Notes under the pieces: generated by a model | Seen by the model: the letters and a program-made list of their open reading frames with translations, nothing else | The model's database searches: none | Told to the model about the DNA's origin: nothing | Translations under genes and position numbers: made by a program | DNA from: Virgibacillus_R byunsanensis | Lineage (GTDB): Bacteria; Bacillota; Bacilli; Bacillales; Amphibacillaceae | Length of the DNA stretch: 61,681 nt | Reading direction: 5' to 3' | Assembly (NCBI RefSeq): GCF_042675965.1 | Contig: NZ_JBHTKJ010000003.1 | Coordinates: 1 to 61,681 of the forward strand | Shown: piece by piece, positions 8,359 through 16,856 of the stretch | How positions within the stretch are numbered: the stretch's first letter is position 1 | How the letters are laid out: each line of letters opens with the position of its first letter

Positions 8359-8952
8359 CAGGCAGGAAATGGAAACTTTTACAGCCTCTAACAAGTCCTC
8401 CTGCGACCAGCTTGGCATCGGTTTCTCTACAGCTAGTTCATGAGATGCTGGAATATGGATGAAGCCTGATTGTCGCTTAGCGTTAGTTTCTTTAAAGTGG
8501 TGCAATCCATGGTACATCACATGATTACATAAATAAGCACCAGCTGTATTTGAAATTTTTGCAGGTAGCTTTCTTTCCTGTAGGCTTTTAACAATCTCAT
8601 TTATGGGGAGTGTTGAAAAATATCCATCTGGCCCCTCAAGGAATATTTTTTCCCCTTCTGGCTTATGTCCGTTATTGTCAACTGGACCATCATTACAATT
8701 AATGGCAATTCGCTCTGGTGTTACACTGTTCCGACCAGCTGCAAGCCCGAGTGAAATAACTGCATCTGGATGATGCTTTTCGATCAACTCCACTAATTGT
8801 TTGCCTGTCTTTTGAAAATCTACGGTTAACACTTCACCTATAATTTGAAAATCGCCTATTTCTTCTCCATTCAGTGCTTCTGCTATTTCAGCAGTTGGAT
8901 TTATTGGGAATTCAAGAAATGGTTCAAAGCCTGTTAAAAGTAATTTTTTCAT
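8356..8952 (-). CDS. pcp: Pyrrolidone-carboxylate peptidase (pyroglutamyl peptidase I)
   Basis: A 198-aa cytosolic C15 cysteine peptidase that removes N-terminal pyroglutamate from peptides. Catalytic residues are visible: Glu in TPERIAINCNDG (about 80), Cys in AGAYLCNHVMYHG (about 142) and His in SGFIHIPASHE (about 165); the N-terminal LTGFEPFLEFPINPT is a family signature. It is the last gene of the pxpB-pxpA-pxpC-pcp unit and supplies the pyroglutamate that PxpABC opens to glutamate. The C-terminus is slightly shorter than usual (about 200-215 aa), and the 21-bp array begins exactly at the stop, so the array may have trimmed the 3' end. Confidence 0.92.
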   Translation of the reverse strand: MKKLLLTGFEPFLEFPINPTAEIAEALNGEEIGDFQIIGEVLTVDFQKTGKQLVELIEKHHPDAVISLGLAAGRNSVTPERIAINCNDGPVDNNGHKPEGEKIFLEGPDGYFSTLPINEIVKSLQERKLPAKISNTAGAYLCNHVMYHGLHHFKETNAKRQSGFIHIPASHELAVEKPMPSWSQEDLLEAVKVSISCL

Positions 8953-9012
8953 CGTAAAATACCTCTTCTCATTTATGTATATATTGTTATCAAGTAGACC
9001 AAAGGACCTGGG

Positions 9013-9960
9013 TTATATCCCCTTGTAAAATAGTTCTAATTTATAAAGGAATTCTTCCATTTTTATCGCACGCGCTTGTGCTTCTTCTACGGTTACTGGA
9101 TAAAATTGAATTTCTCCCTGTGGCACGAGTTGTGCTATTTTAGGCATGTCACTTGAAAGAACCGTACCTATTCGCGGATACCCACCAGTTGTCTGCCGGT
9201 CCGCCATCAGAATAATCGCTTGTCCATTAGGGGGTACTTGAATTCCACCAAATGGTATGGCATCAGACCAGATAGCAATGTCCTTGTTTAACTTGATTTC
9301 TTCTGATTTCAGCCGGTAGCCCATCCGGTTAGAGTTTGCTTCTACTTGATGAATGCAGCGAAAGAATTTCTCTCGGCCTTCTTTTGTGAAACAATCTGTA
9401 TGCGGGCCTTCTATAATGGCCACTTTGATCGACTTTTCATATGTTGGTATATCTTTTGGAACGAGACCTATTCCTTGCTGCGCCTCATGCGAAAATCCTT
9501 TAATCTTTTTCACATCTTCTAAAGAAGAACCAAAGCCAGTATTTCCATCTGTCGAGCTACTACCAAAAATGACTGGGGCATCAAACCCACCAGCCACTGC
9601 AATATATGCGCGAACCCCTGATTGATGCTTACCAAATGATAGTTGATCTCCTTTTTTCAATGTAATCGACTTCCACATTGCTACTGATCTATCATTGATT
9701 CTTGGCTCTAAATCTGCACCAGTGATTGCGATCGTTAATAGCGTTGGTGCACACACCTCAAGCTTAGGGCCAATTAATGTTACCTCAAGACTAACAGTAT
9801 TGCGGGGATTTCCAACTAAAATATTACCTACTTGCATACTAAAAGGATCCATGGCGCCAGAAACAGGTACACCAAAGCGTTGATATCCCGTTCTACCCAT
9901 ATCTTGAAATGTTGTTAACACCCCTGGCTTTATTGTCCGAAAAATTTCTTCGCTTTGCAT
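9013..9960 (-). CDS. pxpC: 5-oxoprolinase subunit PxpC (KipA)
   Basis: A 315-aa subunit of the ATP-dependent 5-oxoprolinase PxpABC, which hydrolyses 5-oxo-L-proline to glutamate in the cytosol. It is an AHS2-domain (biotin-dependent carboxyltransferase-like) protein. Recognisable blocks are GVLTTFQDMGRTGYQRFGVP (about residues 13-32), VSGAMDPFS (about 33-41) and a late ILMADRQTTGGYPRIGTV (about 250-267), with normal length. The gene lies 112 bases downstream of pxpA and 60 bases upstream of pcp. In B. subtilis the homologue KipA was named for antagonism of KipI, but the complete neighbouring set argues for the metabolic role here. Confidence 0.9.
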   Translation of the reverse strand: MQSEEIFRTIKPGVLTTFQDMGRTGYQRFGVPVSGAMDPFSMQVGNILVGNPRNTVSLEVTLIGPKLEVCAPTLLTIAITGADLEPRINDRSVAMWKSITLKKGDQLSFGKHQSGVRAYIAVAGGFDAPVIFGSSSTDGNTGFGSSLEDVKKIKGFSHEAQQGIGLVPKDIPTYEKSIKVAIIEGPHTDCFTKEGREKFFRCIHQVEANSNRMGYRLKSEEIKLNKDIAIWSDAIPFGGIQVPPNGQAIILMADRQTTGGYPRIGTVLSSDMPKIAQLVPQGEIQFYPVTVEEAQARAIKMEEFLYKLELFYKGI

Positions 9961-10072
9961 AGCAACACCTCTTATATGGGAGTTTTTTTCTGATAGATTC
10001 TCTTGGTAGAAATCTTGGATGTGCTTGTGGCCCGATTTGTGATGCTGCCCGAGATTGCGTTAGGTCTCACAT

Positions 10073-10831
10073 CTATACTTTTCCGACCTGTACGCCCGCT
10101 TTATCAAGAGCCTTACGTAATTTCCTCACAAAATTTACGGCTTGGGGGCCATCACCATGAACACATACGGTATCAGCTTCTATATTTACTAAATCACCGT
10201 TAACTGCTTGAACAACTCCATCAGAAACCATTCGCTCAACTTGTTTTACAGCCGTATCAACATCATCGATCAAAGCACCGGTTTCATTTCTACTCGTCAG
10301 GCTTCCATCTGTTTGATACGTTCGGTCTGCAAAAACTTCTGACGCAACTTTTAACCCTTTCTCCCGTCCAGCCTCGATCAGTGTACTTCCTGCCAAACCG
10401 AATAATACTAGATTCGGGTCAATATCATATACCGCATCTGCGATAGCATCAGCTGCCGCGCGGTCCCTTGTAGCATAATTGTAAAGGGCCCCATGTGGCT
10501 TCACGTGGTTCATGTTCACATGGTGAATCTTGCAAAATGCCTGGAGAGCCCCAACTTGATAAGCGATCAACCGGTAGATTTCTTCTGGTGAAAATTCTAT
10601 CAATCGACGTCCAAAACCAGCAATATCAGGAAAACCAGGATGTGCACCAGCGGATACTCCATGATCTTTTGCCAGCTGAACAGTTCGGTTCATCACATTT
10701 GGATCACCCGCATGATAACCGCATGCTACATTCGCTGATGTAATATATTTCATTAATTCTTCATCTGCTCCAAACGTATAAGCTCCAAAGCTTTCACCCA
10801 TATCACAATTTAAATCGATTCGTTTTTTCAT
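10073..10831 (-). CDS. pxpA: 5-oxoprolinase subunit PxpA (LamB/YcsF family)
   Basis: A 252-aa LamB/YcsF-family protein, the catalytic-barrel subunit of 5-oxoprolinase. The N-terminal IDLNCDMGESFGAY (residues 5-18) and the run ANVACGYHAGDPNVM (about 33-47), then GAHPGFPD (about 62-69), are the family's diagnostic metal- and substrate-site motifs; CVHGDGP sits near the C-terminus. Length is typical. It starts 23 bases after pxpB ends and is probably translated from the same mRNA. The order B-A-C followed by pcp supports a pyroglutamate-to-glutamate salvage role. Confidence 0.92.
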   Translation of the reverse strand: MKKRIDLNCDMGESFGAYTFGADEELMKYITSANVACGYHAGDPNVMNRTVQLAKDHGVSAGAHPGFPDIAGFGRRLIEFSPEEIYRLIAYQVGALQAFCKIHHVNMNHVKPHGALYNYATRDRAAADAIADAVYDIDPNLVLFGLAGSTLIEAGREKGLKVASEVFADRTYQTDGSLTSRNETGALIDDVDTAVKQVERMVSDGVVQAVNGDLVNIEADTVCVHGDGPQAVNFVRKLRKALDKAGVQVGKV

Positions 10832-10854
10832 GTCACCTCTCCCTTTCCAATTCG

Positions 10855-11580
10855 TTATTCAGTTGAAATCTGTATGGAATAGGACTGTGATTCAACTTGC
10901 TTTTCTATTTCCGTAAATTCATGCTCAGACACTTCATAAAATTTCACATAATTACCAGATTGAAATAAAAATGGCTCTTCTTCTCGTTCCACATCAAACA
11001 ATTTCAATGGAGTTTTGCCAATTATATTCCACCCGCCAGGCGATTCTACTGGATAAATCCCTGTTTGTTCCGCCGCAATCCCTACTGCTCCTGCAAAGAT
11101 AGATGGACGTGGGTTTTCTAAACGAGGTGTAGCAATTTTTTTATCCAAACCACCTAAATAAGGAAAACCAGGCAAGAATCCGATCATATATATAAGATAT
11201 TCCGGTTGTTGATGGATGGCAATCACCTCTTCAATCGTTAACTGATGGTAATCTGCCACCTGCTGTAAGTCAGGGCCATAATTACCACCATAGACTACCG
11301 GAACATGAACAACACGGGATTTAGTGGCCGTCTCTTTACCTGATGCTGCGATCAAATCAAGGACTTTTTCATACATTTCTCTGTATAGTAGCACATGTGG
11401 GCGATAGTAAATGGTTACCGAGTCAAACGCGGGTACCCATTCAACTATGCCGCCTCTATCAGAAAACGTTTCTAGTTTTTTACAGAAATCAGTAATGGTT
11501 CTATTCAATTCAGGAGAAACGTTTTCTAAAAACTGTACCCTTAATGCTGAATCACCCACAGCTTGTATAGAAAAATCCAT
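10855..11580 (-). CDS. pxpB: 5-oxoprolinase subunit PxpB (KipI)
   Basis: A 241-aa AHS1-domain subunit of 5-oxoprolinase. The N-terminal block GDSALRVQF and the C-terminal IYMIGFLPGFPYLGGLD (about residues 135-151) and ESPGGWNIIGKTP (about 187-199) are typical of PxpB/KipI. I chose ATG at 11580 because GGGGGCGTG lies just upstream and MDFSIQAVGD matches the family N-terminus. An in-frame extension to 11631 would be coded by repeat copy A3 and is rejected. The gene begins the pxpBAC-pcp block. The MFS gene and a 55-aa membrane protein lie upstream on the same strand, so a longer transcript is possible. Confidence 0.9.
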   Translation of the reverse strand: MDFSIQAVGDSALRVQFLENVSPELNRTITDFCKKLETFSDRGGIVEWVPAFDSVTIYYRPHVLLYREMYEKVLDLIAASGKETATKSRVVHVPVVYGGNYGPDLQQVADYHQLTIEEVIAIHQQPEYLIYMIGFLPGFPYLGGLDKKIATPRLENPRPSIFAGAVGIAAEQTGIYPVESPGGWNIIGKTPLKLFDVEREEEPFLFQSGNYVKFYEVSEHEFTEIEKQVESQSYSIQISTE

Positions 11581-11608
11581 CTTTAACACGCCCCCGATAA
11601 GAATACTA

Positions 11609-11699
11609 TTAGAAAACTTGGCGTTCGCCAAGCCTTATGGTGAAGGCCTAAGTTGCACTTATGTAGATAAGAAAATTTTATGCTTTTCTTATCTACTAA
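11609..11699 (+). repeat. Repeat family A, copy 3
   Basis: Full-length copy with CTTGGC..GCCAAG, GGTGAAGGCC, the TTGCACTTATGTAG core and a distal GTAGATAAG..CTTATCTAC hairpin. It sits about 30 bases upstream of the pxpB start, in antisense orientation to that gene, i.e. inside its likely leader. Confidence 0.85.
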
Positions 11700-11743
11700 T
11701 TAAAATAATAGCATACCTACGTTAATAAATTCGAATAGTTGCT

Positions 11744-11911
11744 CTATTTTTTCCATCTCCTTAAACTAAATGGAATAGAAAATAAGATAAGGATAATACC
11801 TACTGCTAGGAGGATATAATGTAAAATTGATGTATTGTCTTCGAAAACAAAATACGCACCAAAACCTGTCAAAATCCAACCAAGTACTTCTATTAGTATT
11901 GCTTTTCGCAA
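11744..11911 (-). CDS. 55-aa two-helix membrane microprotein, coupled to the MFS gene
   Basis: An unlisted short reading frame. It starts with TTG at 11911; AGGAGG is about 7 bases upstream, and the RBS lies between the MFS stop codon (TGA, 11927-11929) and the start, suggesting translational coupling. The product begins MRKAILIEVLGWILTGFGAY, has two hydrophobic stretches (about residues 4-22 and 30-47) separated by FEDNTS, and ends in the basic SLRRWKK, as in a small hairpin membrane protein with both termini inside. I do not recognise a named family. It may be an accessory of the upstream transporter or simply a conserved small membrane protein. Confidence 0.7.
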   Translation of the reverse strand: MRKAILIEVLGWILTGFGAYFVFEDNTSILHYILLAVGIILILFSIPFSLRRWKK

Positions 11912-11926
11912 AATCACACCTCCTAA

Positions 11927-13141
11927 TCAATCTAATACATATCTATCTCGTCCTGCCCCCATACCAAAAACCACAACCAAAATGGATACACCAATTAGTG
12001 TCAATAAGGGAACAGTCCACACCTGAGTTACATCATACAAATAACCAATAATCATTGGTCCAACAGCAGCTAGCAAATAACCCAGCGCTTGTGCCATTCC
12101 TGAAAGTTCAGCAGCTTGTCGTGCATCACGAGCTCTCATACCTAAAAACGCTAGGGACAATGCAAAGCATCCACTTAGTGCAATCCCGATCAACACCGTG
12201 CTCATAACCATTACGATATAGGAATCTCCCACTAATAGACCGCCATATCCAGTTATAGCTAAGCATCCCAAGACAAGTACAATCATTCGTTGAGATCTTA
12301 ACCTTCCAGCTATTACCGGCACAAAAAAACTAGCAGGTACTCCAACAAATAGTGTGAATGATAACATCCAACCGGCTGTTGCCATACTAACACCATAATC
12401 GTGTACTATTTCAGGCAGCCATGAAATCGTTACATAAAATAAAAAGGACTGTAACCCCATAAAAATAGCGACCTGCCAAGCAAGCCATGATTGCAACATA
12501 CCGCTATCGCTTGTACGTACATAGCGCATCTCTACCGTATTATCGGACTTTCCTTTTTTAATCAAATAGATCCAAATACTAATCCCTATTATTACAGGAA
12601 TAATCCATACTGCTAATCCGATCTGCCATCCTAATCCCATACCACTGGCAATTGGTATACTTAAACCAGAAGCAACTGCAGCAAAAATCCCCATCGATGT
12701 TGAATAAACACTTGTCATGATTGCAACTTTTGCCGGAAATTTCCCCTTTACCACACCAGGTAACAACACATTACAAATCGCAATACCTAAGCCGATGAAT
12801 AAAGTCCCTGCAAAAAGGAACACAACAAATGAAACAGAACGTGCGACCATGCCTATTAAAAGAAGTATAAGTCCAATCAATAAGGTACGTTCATTCGTAA
12901 ATCGTTTACCAAGTATCGGAGCAATTGGTGACATAACCGCAAATGCGACCAGCGGCAAGCTTGTCAAAATACCAACACTCCAATTAGAGAGTCCAACATC
13001 ATCACGAATGGTTCCAATTAATGGACCAACCGATGTAAGTGCTGGACGTAAATTAAAAGCTACAAATATAATTCCTACTATAAGCAGAATCCGGTACAGC
13101 CGCACTGTTTGATTATCTGTTGCTTTGTTATCTGCATCCAT
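11927..13141 (-). CDS. MFS transporter, CynX/NimT family
   Basis: A 404-aa, 12-helix major facilitator transporter. FNLRPALTSVGPLIGTIRDD (about residues 29-48), in which an Arg-Pro pair follows the first helix, is characteristic of the CynX/NimT (cyanate permease-like) family, as is the proline-rich helix 4-5 region NVLLPGVVKGKFP. Substrate assignments within this family are poor. Because the next genes on the strand are the microprotein and the whole 5-oxoproline operon, uptake of pyroglutamate or a related compound is a reasonable inference but untested. ATG at 13141 lies just after the purine-rich GAAGGGGGCC. Confidence 0.85.
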   Translation of the reverse strand: MDADNKATDNQTVRLYRILLIVGIIFVAFNLRPALTSVGPLIGTIRDDVGLSNWSVGILTSLPLVAFAVMSPIAPILGKRFTNERTLLIGLILLLIGMVARSVSFVVFLFAGTLFIGLGIAICNVLLPGVVKGKFPAKVAIMTSVYSTSMGIFAAVASGLSIPIASGMGLGWQIGLAVWIIPVIIGISIWIYLIKKGKSDNTVEMRYVRTSDSGMLQSWLAWQVAIFMGLQSFLFYVTISWLPEIVHDYGVSMATAGWMLSFTLFVGVPASFFVPVIAGRLRSQRMIVLVLGCLAITGYGGLLVGDSYIVMVMSTVLIGIALSGCFALSLAFLGMRARDARQAAELSGMAQALGYLLAAVGPMIIGYLYDVTQVWTVPLLTLIGVSILVVVFGMGAGRDRYVLD

Positions 13142-13206
13142 TCTAGAACGGCCCCCTTCACTTAAACACTATCCTATAATATAGCACATTCCATTCTTTT
13201 ACGAAA

Positions 13207-13241
13207 AAAATGAGGTTCCCCTGTTATTCTACAGGGGAACC
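13207..13241 (-). terminator. Strong terminator after the ferritin-like gene
   Basis: GGTTCCCCTGT and ACAGGGGAACC pair perfectly around TATTCT. On the minus strand the hairpin is followed by TCATTTTTTT. It begins five bases after the stop codon. Confidence 0.9.
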
Positions 13242-13245
13242 ACTA

Positions 13246-13749
13246 TTATACGGTATGATATACAAATCCAAACCTGGTTGCATGCTCGATTTCGTCACTC
13301 ATTGCAAGGAAGAACGTATCTCTTATTTCCTGATCAGACGTTAACAGATAATCGTCACGGTACTGCTCATAAGCTTCCAATTCATCCTTATATGCTAACA
13401 TGATTCCTTCTTTAAAATTTGCAAATTGCTTCTTACGTTTCTTATAATTCGGACTTTTACCTGTCAAATTTTTATACAGATCGATAAACAGTTGCAAATG
13501 AATTTTTTCATCCTCTAGCGCATGCTCAACCGCATCACGCGCCATGTTAGTTGGAGCCATTTTTGCTAGTCTGGTGTAAAAATCAATTGCTTCACTTTCC
13601 CCCTCCATCCCATCAACTAAAGCCTGTAACACTTGTTCATTTTGGCCTTTTTTCGCTCTAAATTCCTGATCATCATGTGTTTGATGTACGTTTTGACCTG
13701 GATTATATGCTTGAAATGCATATGGGTATGGATACGTGTAATAGTACAT
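13246..13749 (-). CDS. Ferritin-like (rubrerythrin-type) diiron protein
   Basis: A 167-aa protein with a Tyr/Pro-rich N-terminus (YYYTYPYPYAFQAY) followed by a four-helix ferritin-like domain. Likely diiron ligands are Glu in GESEAIDFY (about residue 51), the ExxH of LEDEKIHLQLF (about 80-86), Glu in KDELEAYEQY (about 123) and ExxH in SDEIEHATRF (about 152-158). Such proteins scavenge peroxide or oxidise iron in the cytosol; some Bacillaceae members are spore-associated, and the Tyr-rich tail resembles spore surface proteins, but that is inference. It is monocistronic, with its own strong terminator, and divergent from the chemoreceptor. Confidence 0.75.
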   Translation of the reverse strand: MYYYTYPYPYAFQAYNPGQNVHQTHDDQEFRAKKGQNEQVLQALVDGMEGESEAIDFYTRLAKMAPTNMARDAVEHALEDEKIHLQLFIDLYKNLTGKSPNYKKRKKQFANFKEGIMLAYKDELEAYEQYRDDYLLTSDQEIRDTFFLAMSDEIEHATRFGFVYHTV

Positions 13750-14110
13750 TTCAATACCACCTCTTCATTTTTTCTCCATATCACTATATGCCTAATCATT
13801 GAAAACGTTATTTAGACTACAACTATCGATGTATATTTCCGATATAAATAAAGAACTATTATTTCTATACATGCATAGAGTCATGCAGAAAGGTGTCACA
13901 AATGAAACTATTCAAGAAAACAAAGATAAAAAAAACGATTAACAAAAAAATGAAAAGAAGATCGCTACAACGGCAAATATTATTACCATTTTTATTACTC
14001 ATCATTCTTGCTGGAGGTGCTGTTGCCTATACCAGCTACCAATTAAGCATGAATGCTATGATTGATCAAAACTCAGATAGTGTGGTAAGTCAAACAGAGA
14101 ACTTAAACGA

Positions 14111-14756
14111 CCACCTGCTAAAGCAGGTGGATTTGGACATGAATGTCGACGACTAAAGTCGTTCCTCAGGCTAAAGTCCTGCTCAAAGTCCTTAGCTGAA
14201 GCAAACTCGAAGTGTGACTTAACTCATTCCTCGATTCTAAAAATGTCGTCCTTACCTTCATTGAATTGATTAGCTATATAATTTCTTATTATTTCATCTG
14301 TCACGGTGCCAACTGTGGCGCAAAAGTATCCTCTTGCCCACAAATGCTGCCCCCAATAGCGCTTCTTGAGTTCCGGAAATTCATCCTGCAATAACCTCGA
14401 TGACCTTCCTTTTAGATACTGCAAAATTTTACTTGGAGCAATACTTGGTGGGCAGGATAACAGTAAGTGAATATGGTCTTTACCGACGCTTCCTTGCAAA
14501 ATTGTTATACCTCTTGCTTCACAACCTTGTCGGATCAATTCTCTCGTTCTTACTGCTATATGCCCTTTTAATACCTTGTATCTGTACTTTGTTACCCATA
14601 TGACATGATACTTGATATCATAAACCGCATGACTATTTTTTCGATAACCTTCCATACTTTCACCTCACACTTAAGTATGGACACTTAAAGGCAAGGCTAA
14701 AAGCTGATACCGTCTAAAGACGGTGGAGTTAGACCACGCATTTGTAAGTTAAACGA
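14111..14756 (-). mobile_element. IS200-group insertion sequence, intact, about 646 bp
   Basis: A compact element with a single tnpA and no tnpB. The octamer TTAAACGA occurs at both junctions (14103-14110 and 14749-14756), so the exact cut point within it is ambiguous. IS200/IS605 elements do not make duplications but retain a short target motif at one end and a similar motif at the other, which fits. Ends carry hairpins with TAAA loops: CCACCTGC-TAAA-GCAGGTGG (14111-14130), ACGAC/GTCGT and CAGG/CCTG hairpins just inside, and CCGTC-TAAA-GACGG at the other end (14710-14723). These are presumably the TnpA-recognised subterminal hairpins. Confidence 0.85.
14224..14655 (-). CDS. tnpA: IS200/IS605-family transposase TnpA (Y1 HUH)
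   Basis: A 143-aa single-strand DNA transposase. The HUH metal motif is HIH in GKDHIHLLLSCPP (about residues 60-72) and the nucleophilic Tyr is in DEIIRNYIANQF (about residue 127). Family blocks YHVIWVTKYRYKVL and RSSRLLQDEFPEL are intact and the size is typical (about 130-155 aa). ATG at 14655 has GAGGTG six bases upstream. No truncation is seen, so the element is probably active. It is transcribed against the interrupted chemoreceptor gene. Confidence 0.92.
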   Translation of the reverse strand: MEGYRKNSHAVYDIKYHVIWVTKYRYKVLKGHIAVRTRELIRQGCEARGITILQGSVGKDHIHLLLSCPPSIAPSKILQYLKGRSSRLLQDEFPELKKRYWGQHLWARGYFCATVGTVTDEIIRNYIANQFNEGKDDIFRIEE

Positions 14757-16580
14757 TACATTCAACATGCTTTTTACCAACACAGAGAATGTAGTGCACC
14801 GATTTTCTGAGAATGACTTATTCACGTCATATGACCCCGAGTCTCGTGATCTCATACATAACTACTTAAGAGAAACAAGAGAGGCAAATGATTTCATTTC
14901 CAATGTATATGCAGGTATCGACAAAAGTGCTGATATGATCATCCCCGACTCAGAAACTGATGCAAACGTTGATCCACGATCCAATATCTGGTTTAAAAAT
15001 GCAAAAGAAGCGAAAGGCGAAATTGTTTGGACAGAACCTTATATTGATAGTGTAACGAAGGAGAAAATAATAACAGCAGCTAAAGCCTTTTACGAAAACG
15101 ACCAATTTGTAGGAGTTGTCGCTGCAGATATATTTGCAGAAACGCTAATTGAAATGACTACCAATATTAAAGTTGGGAAATCCGGATACGCAATGATCAT
15201 TGATCAAAGTGGGAGCTTTGTCGCACACCCTGATGGAACATTAATCGGAACTGGTGCAGACGACCAAGCCTTTTACAATAGTCTTCGTCAAGAAGGTTCG
15301 AGTGGCGTTATTGAATACTCAGAAGATAATGAAACGAATATTCTTGGCTACACAACAAACACCAGAACTGGTTGGATAATCGGCGAAACCGTTCCTGTAA
15401 AAGATTTCCAGGAAGAGGCTAATAAAATCATACCGCCTATTGTCATAACGTTGGTGATTGTCATTCTATTCGCGGTTATCGTGTCATATGTGACGAGTAA
15501 ACGAATAACAAAACCTATTAAAACACTAGAAAGCACCATGAAGGAAGTTGAAAATGGGAACCTCTTAGCCAGAGCAAACATAAAATCGACAAATGAAATT
15601 GGCCAGCTATCACTTAGCTTTGAAAACATGCTTCAACAGATGAGGCTAATGATGGTAAAAATAAAAGAACTATCAAACAACGTGTCTGATGCATCACAAA
15701 CACTGGTAGCAAGCGCAGAAGAAAACACTGCTTCCTCCAACGAAGTTGCTGAAACGATGGGGCAAATAGCTACCGGTGCAGGAGAACAATCTGAAATGAT
15801 GGAAGAAAATGCAGTAGCTACAGAAAAGCTATCCAACCTCATCCAACAAATTGAGGAATATAACCAAAATGTTTATAACGAAGCAAAACTAATGAGTGAA
15901 GCATCCGAAAAAGGATCAGAAACGGTTACCAAGCTTCGAAAACAATCACAAGAAACTGGTGAAATGACGGATGAAGTCGTACAAGCAATTAACACATTAG
16001 ACGATAAATCTACCAACGTCCATACAATCGTTACAAAAATCACCGAAATCGCAAATCAAACAAATTTACTCGCATTAAACGCTGCAATTGAAGCAGCAAG
16101 AGCTGGTGAACATGGTAAGGGATTTGCGGTAGTTGCCAATGAAGTACGAAAACTAGCCGAACAGTCTGAGAACGCACTAGGAGACATTTCCTCCTTAATT
16201 GAAGAAATGCAGACCGAAACCAAAAACACAGCAGCCTTGATCGGTAAAACAAATAACGTTATACAAATGCAATCACAATCTGTAAATGAAACAGAGCATG
16301 CATTCACAGCCATTAAAGAAAACATCCTGACAAACAACCAACTTACTAAAAAAGTAATGGATGTCATGGAAACCATTATTAGTCAGGAAAAAATCATATC
16401 TGGTAATACCCAAAACATTACTTCCATTAGTGAAGAAACAGCAGCAGGAACAGAAGAAGTTTCAGCATCGGTCGAACAACAAACCGCTTCCATGGAACAG
16501 CTTAACCACTTAGCAGAAAAATTAGAAACGTACTCAGTCGAGATGCAAGAACAAGTAGATAAATTTCGGATTGAAGAATA

Positions 16581-16633
16581 AACTTAATAAGGTAGCCATG
16601 CGGTCTGATGCCGCATGGCTACCTTATTAAGTT
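16581..16633. terminator. Perfect 23-bp inverted repeat at the chemoreceptor stop
   Basis: Two perfectly complementary 23-base arms (16581-16603 and 16611-16633), with core GGTAGCCATGCGG, enclose a 7-base loop TCTGATG. The first arm starts on the last base of the stop codon. It has no good T run afterwards, but A/T-rich outer arms could serve for termination in both directions. Confidence 0.7.
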
Positions 16634-16647
16634 ATTTAGTGTTTTAG

Positions 16648-16794
16648 AACGCTCTCTCTCGAGTTGGTGTGTTCCTCTCCCGAGCTATAGTGCTTCTCTC
16701 CCAAGTCGATGTGTTCCTCTCCCGAGCTGTAGTGCTTCTCTCCCAAGTCGATGTGTTCCTCTCCCGAGTTGGAGGATTTCTCTCCTGTGTCCGT
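16648..16794 (+). repeat. 21-bp tandem array 2 (7 units)
   Basis: About seven units of 21 bases alternate between GTGTTCCTCTCCCGAGCTAT-type and GTGCTTCTCTCCCAAGTCGA-type units, with degenerate ends. The array follows the chemoreceptor stop and palindrome and ends about 60 bases before the racemase start. Sequence differs from array 1, but the period and the position of the CTCTCCCGAG block (against CTTTCCGGCT) are alike. Confidence 0.85.
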
Positions 16795-16856
16795 TCTAGA
16801 CGCAACACTCTTTCTCCGTTAAACTAAAAATACAGACAAATATGGGAGGTTTTCCA

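Larger units (their letters stand above)
13902..16581 (+). pseudogene. Methyl-accepting chemotaxis protein interrupted by IS200
   Basis: A chemoreceptor split by an insertion at codon 70. The first part (13902-14110) gives the cytoplasmic start and TM1 (about residues 28-50). The second part (14757-16581) carries a dCache-type extracellular sensor, TM2 (IPPIVITLVIVILFAVIVSY), HAMP (KRITKPIKTLE) and the signalling hairpin with the conserved tip ANQTNLLALNAAIEAARAGE. Removing 14111-14756 restores one frame across LNDTFNM and a protein of about 677 aa. The ATG at 13902 is preceded by AAAGGTG. As it stands the gene cannot make a full receptor; the downstream ORF from 14767 lacks TM1 and an RBS. 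The sensor ligand is unknown. Confidence 0.9.

Noticed and set aside
7856..8462. Two overlapping 195-aa plus-strand frames made of ALVRDFP / SGSGARL repeats
   Set aside because: They are translations of the 21-bp array in two frames; no RBS, no plausible start, and the same DNA is open in several frames only because the period is a multiple of three.
11581..11631. N-terminal extension of PxpB
   Set aside because: The extra 17 codons come from repeat A3; the ATG at 11580 has the RBS and fits the family N-terminus.
14767..16581. The second chemoreceptor half as an independent 604-aa gene
   Set aside because: It has no RBS and lacks TM1; deleting the IS restores one continuous frame.
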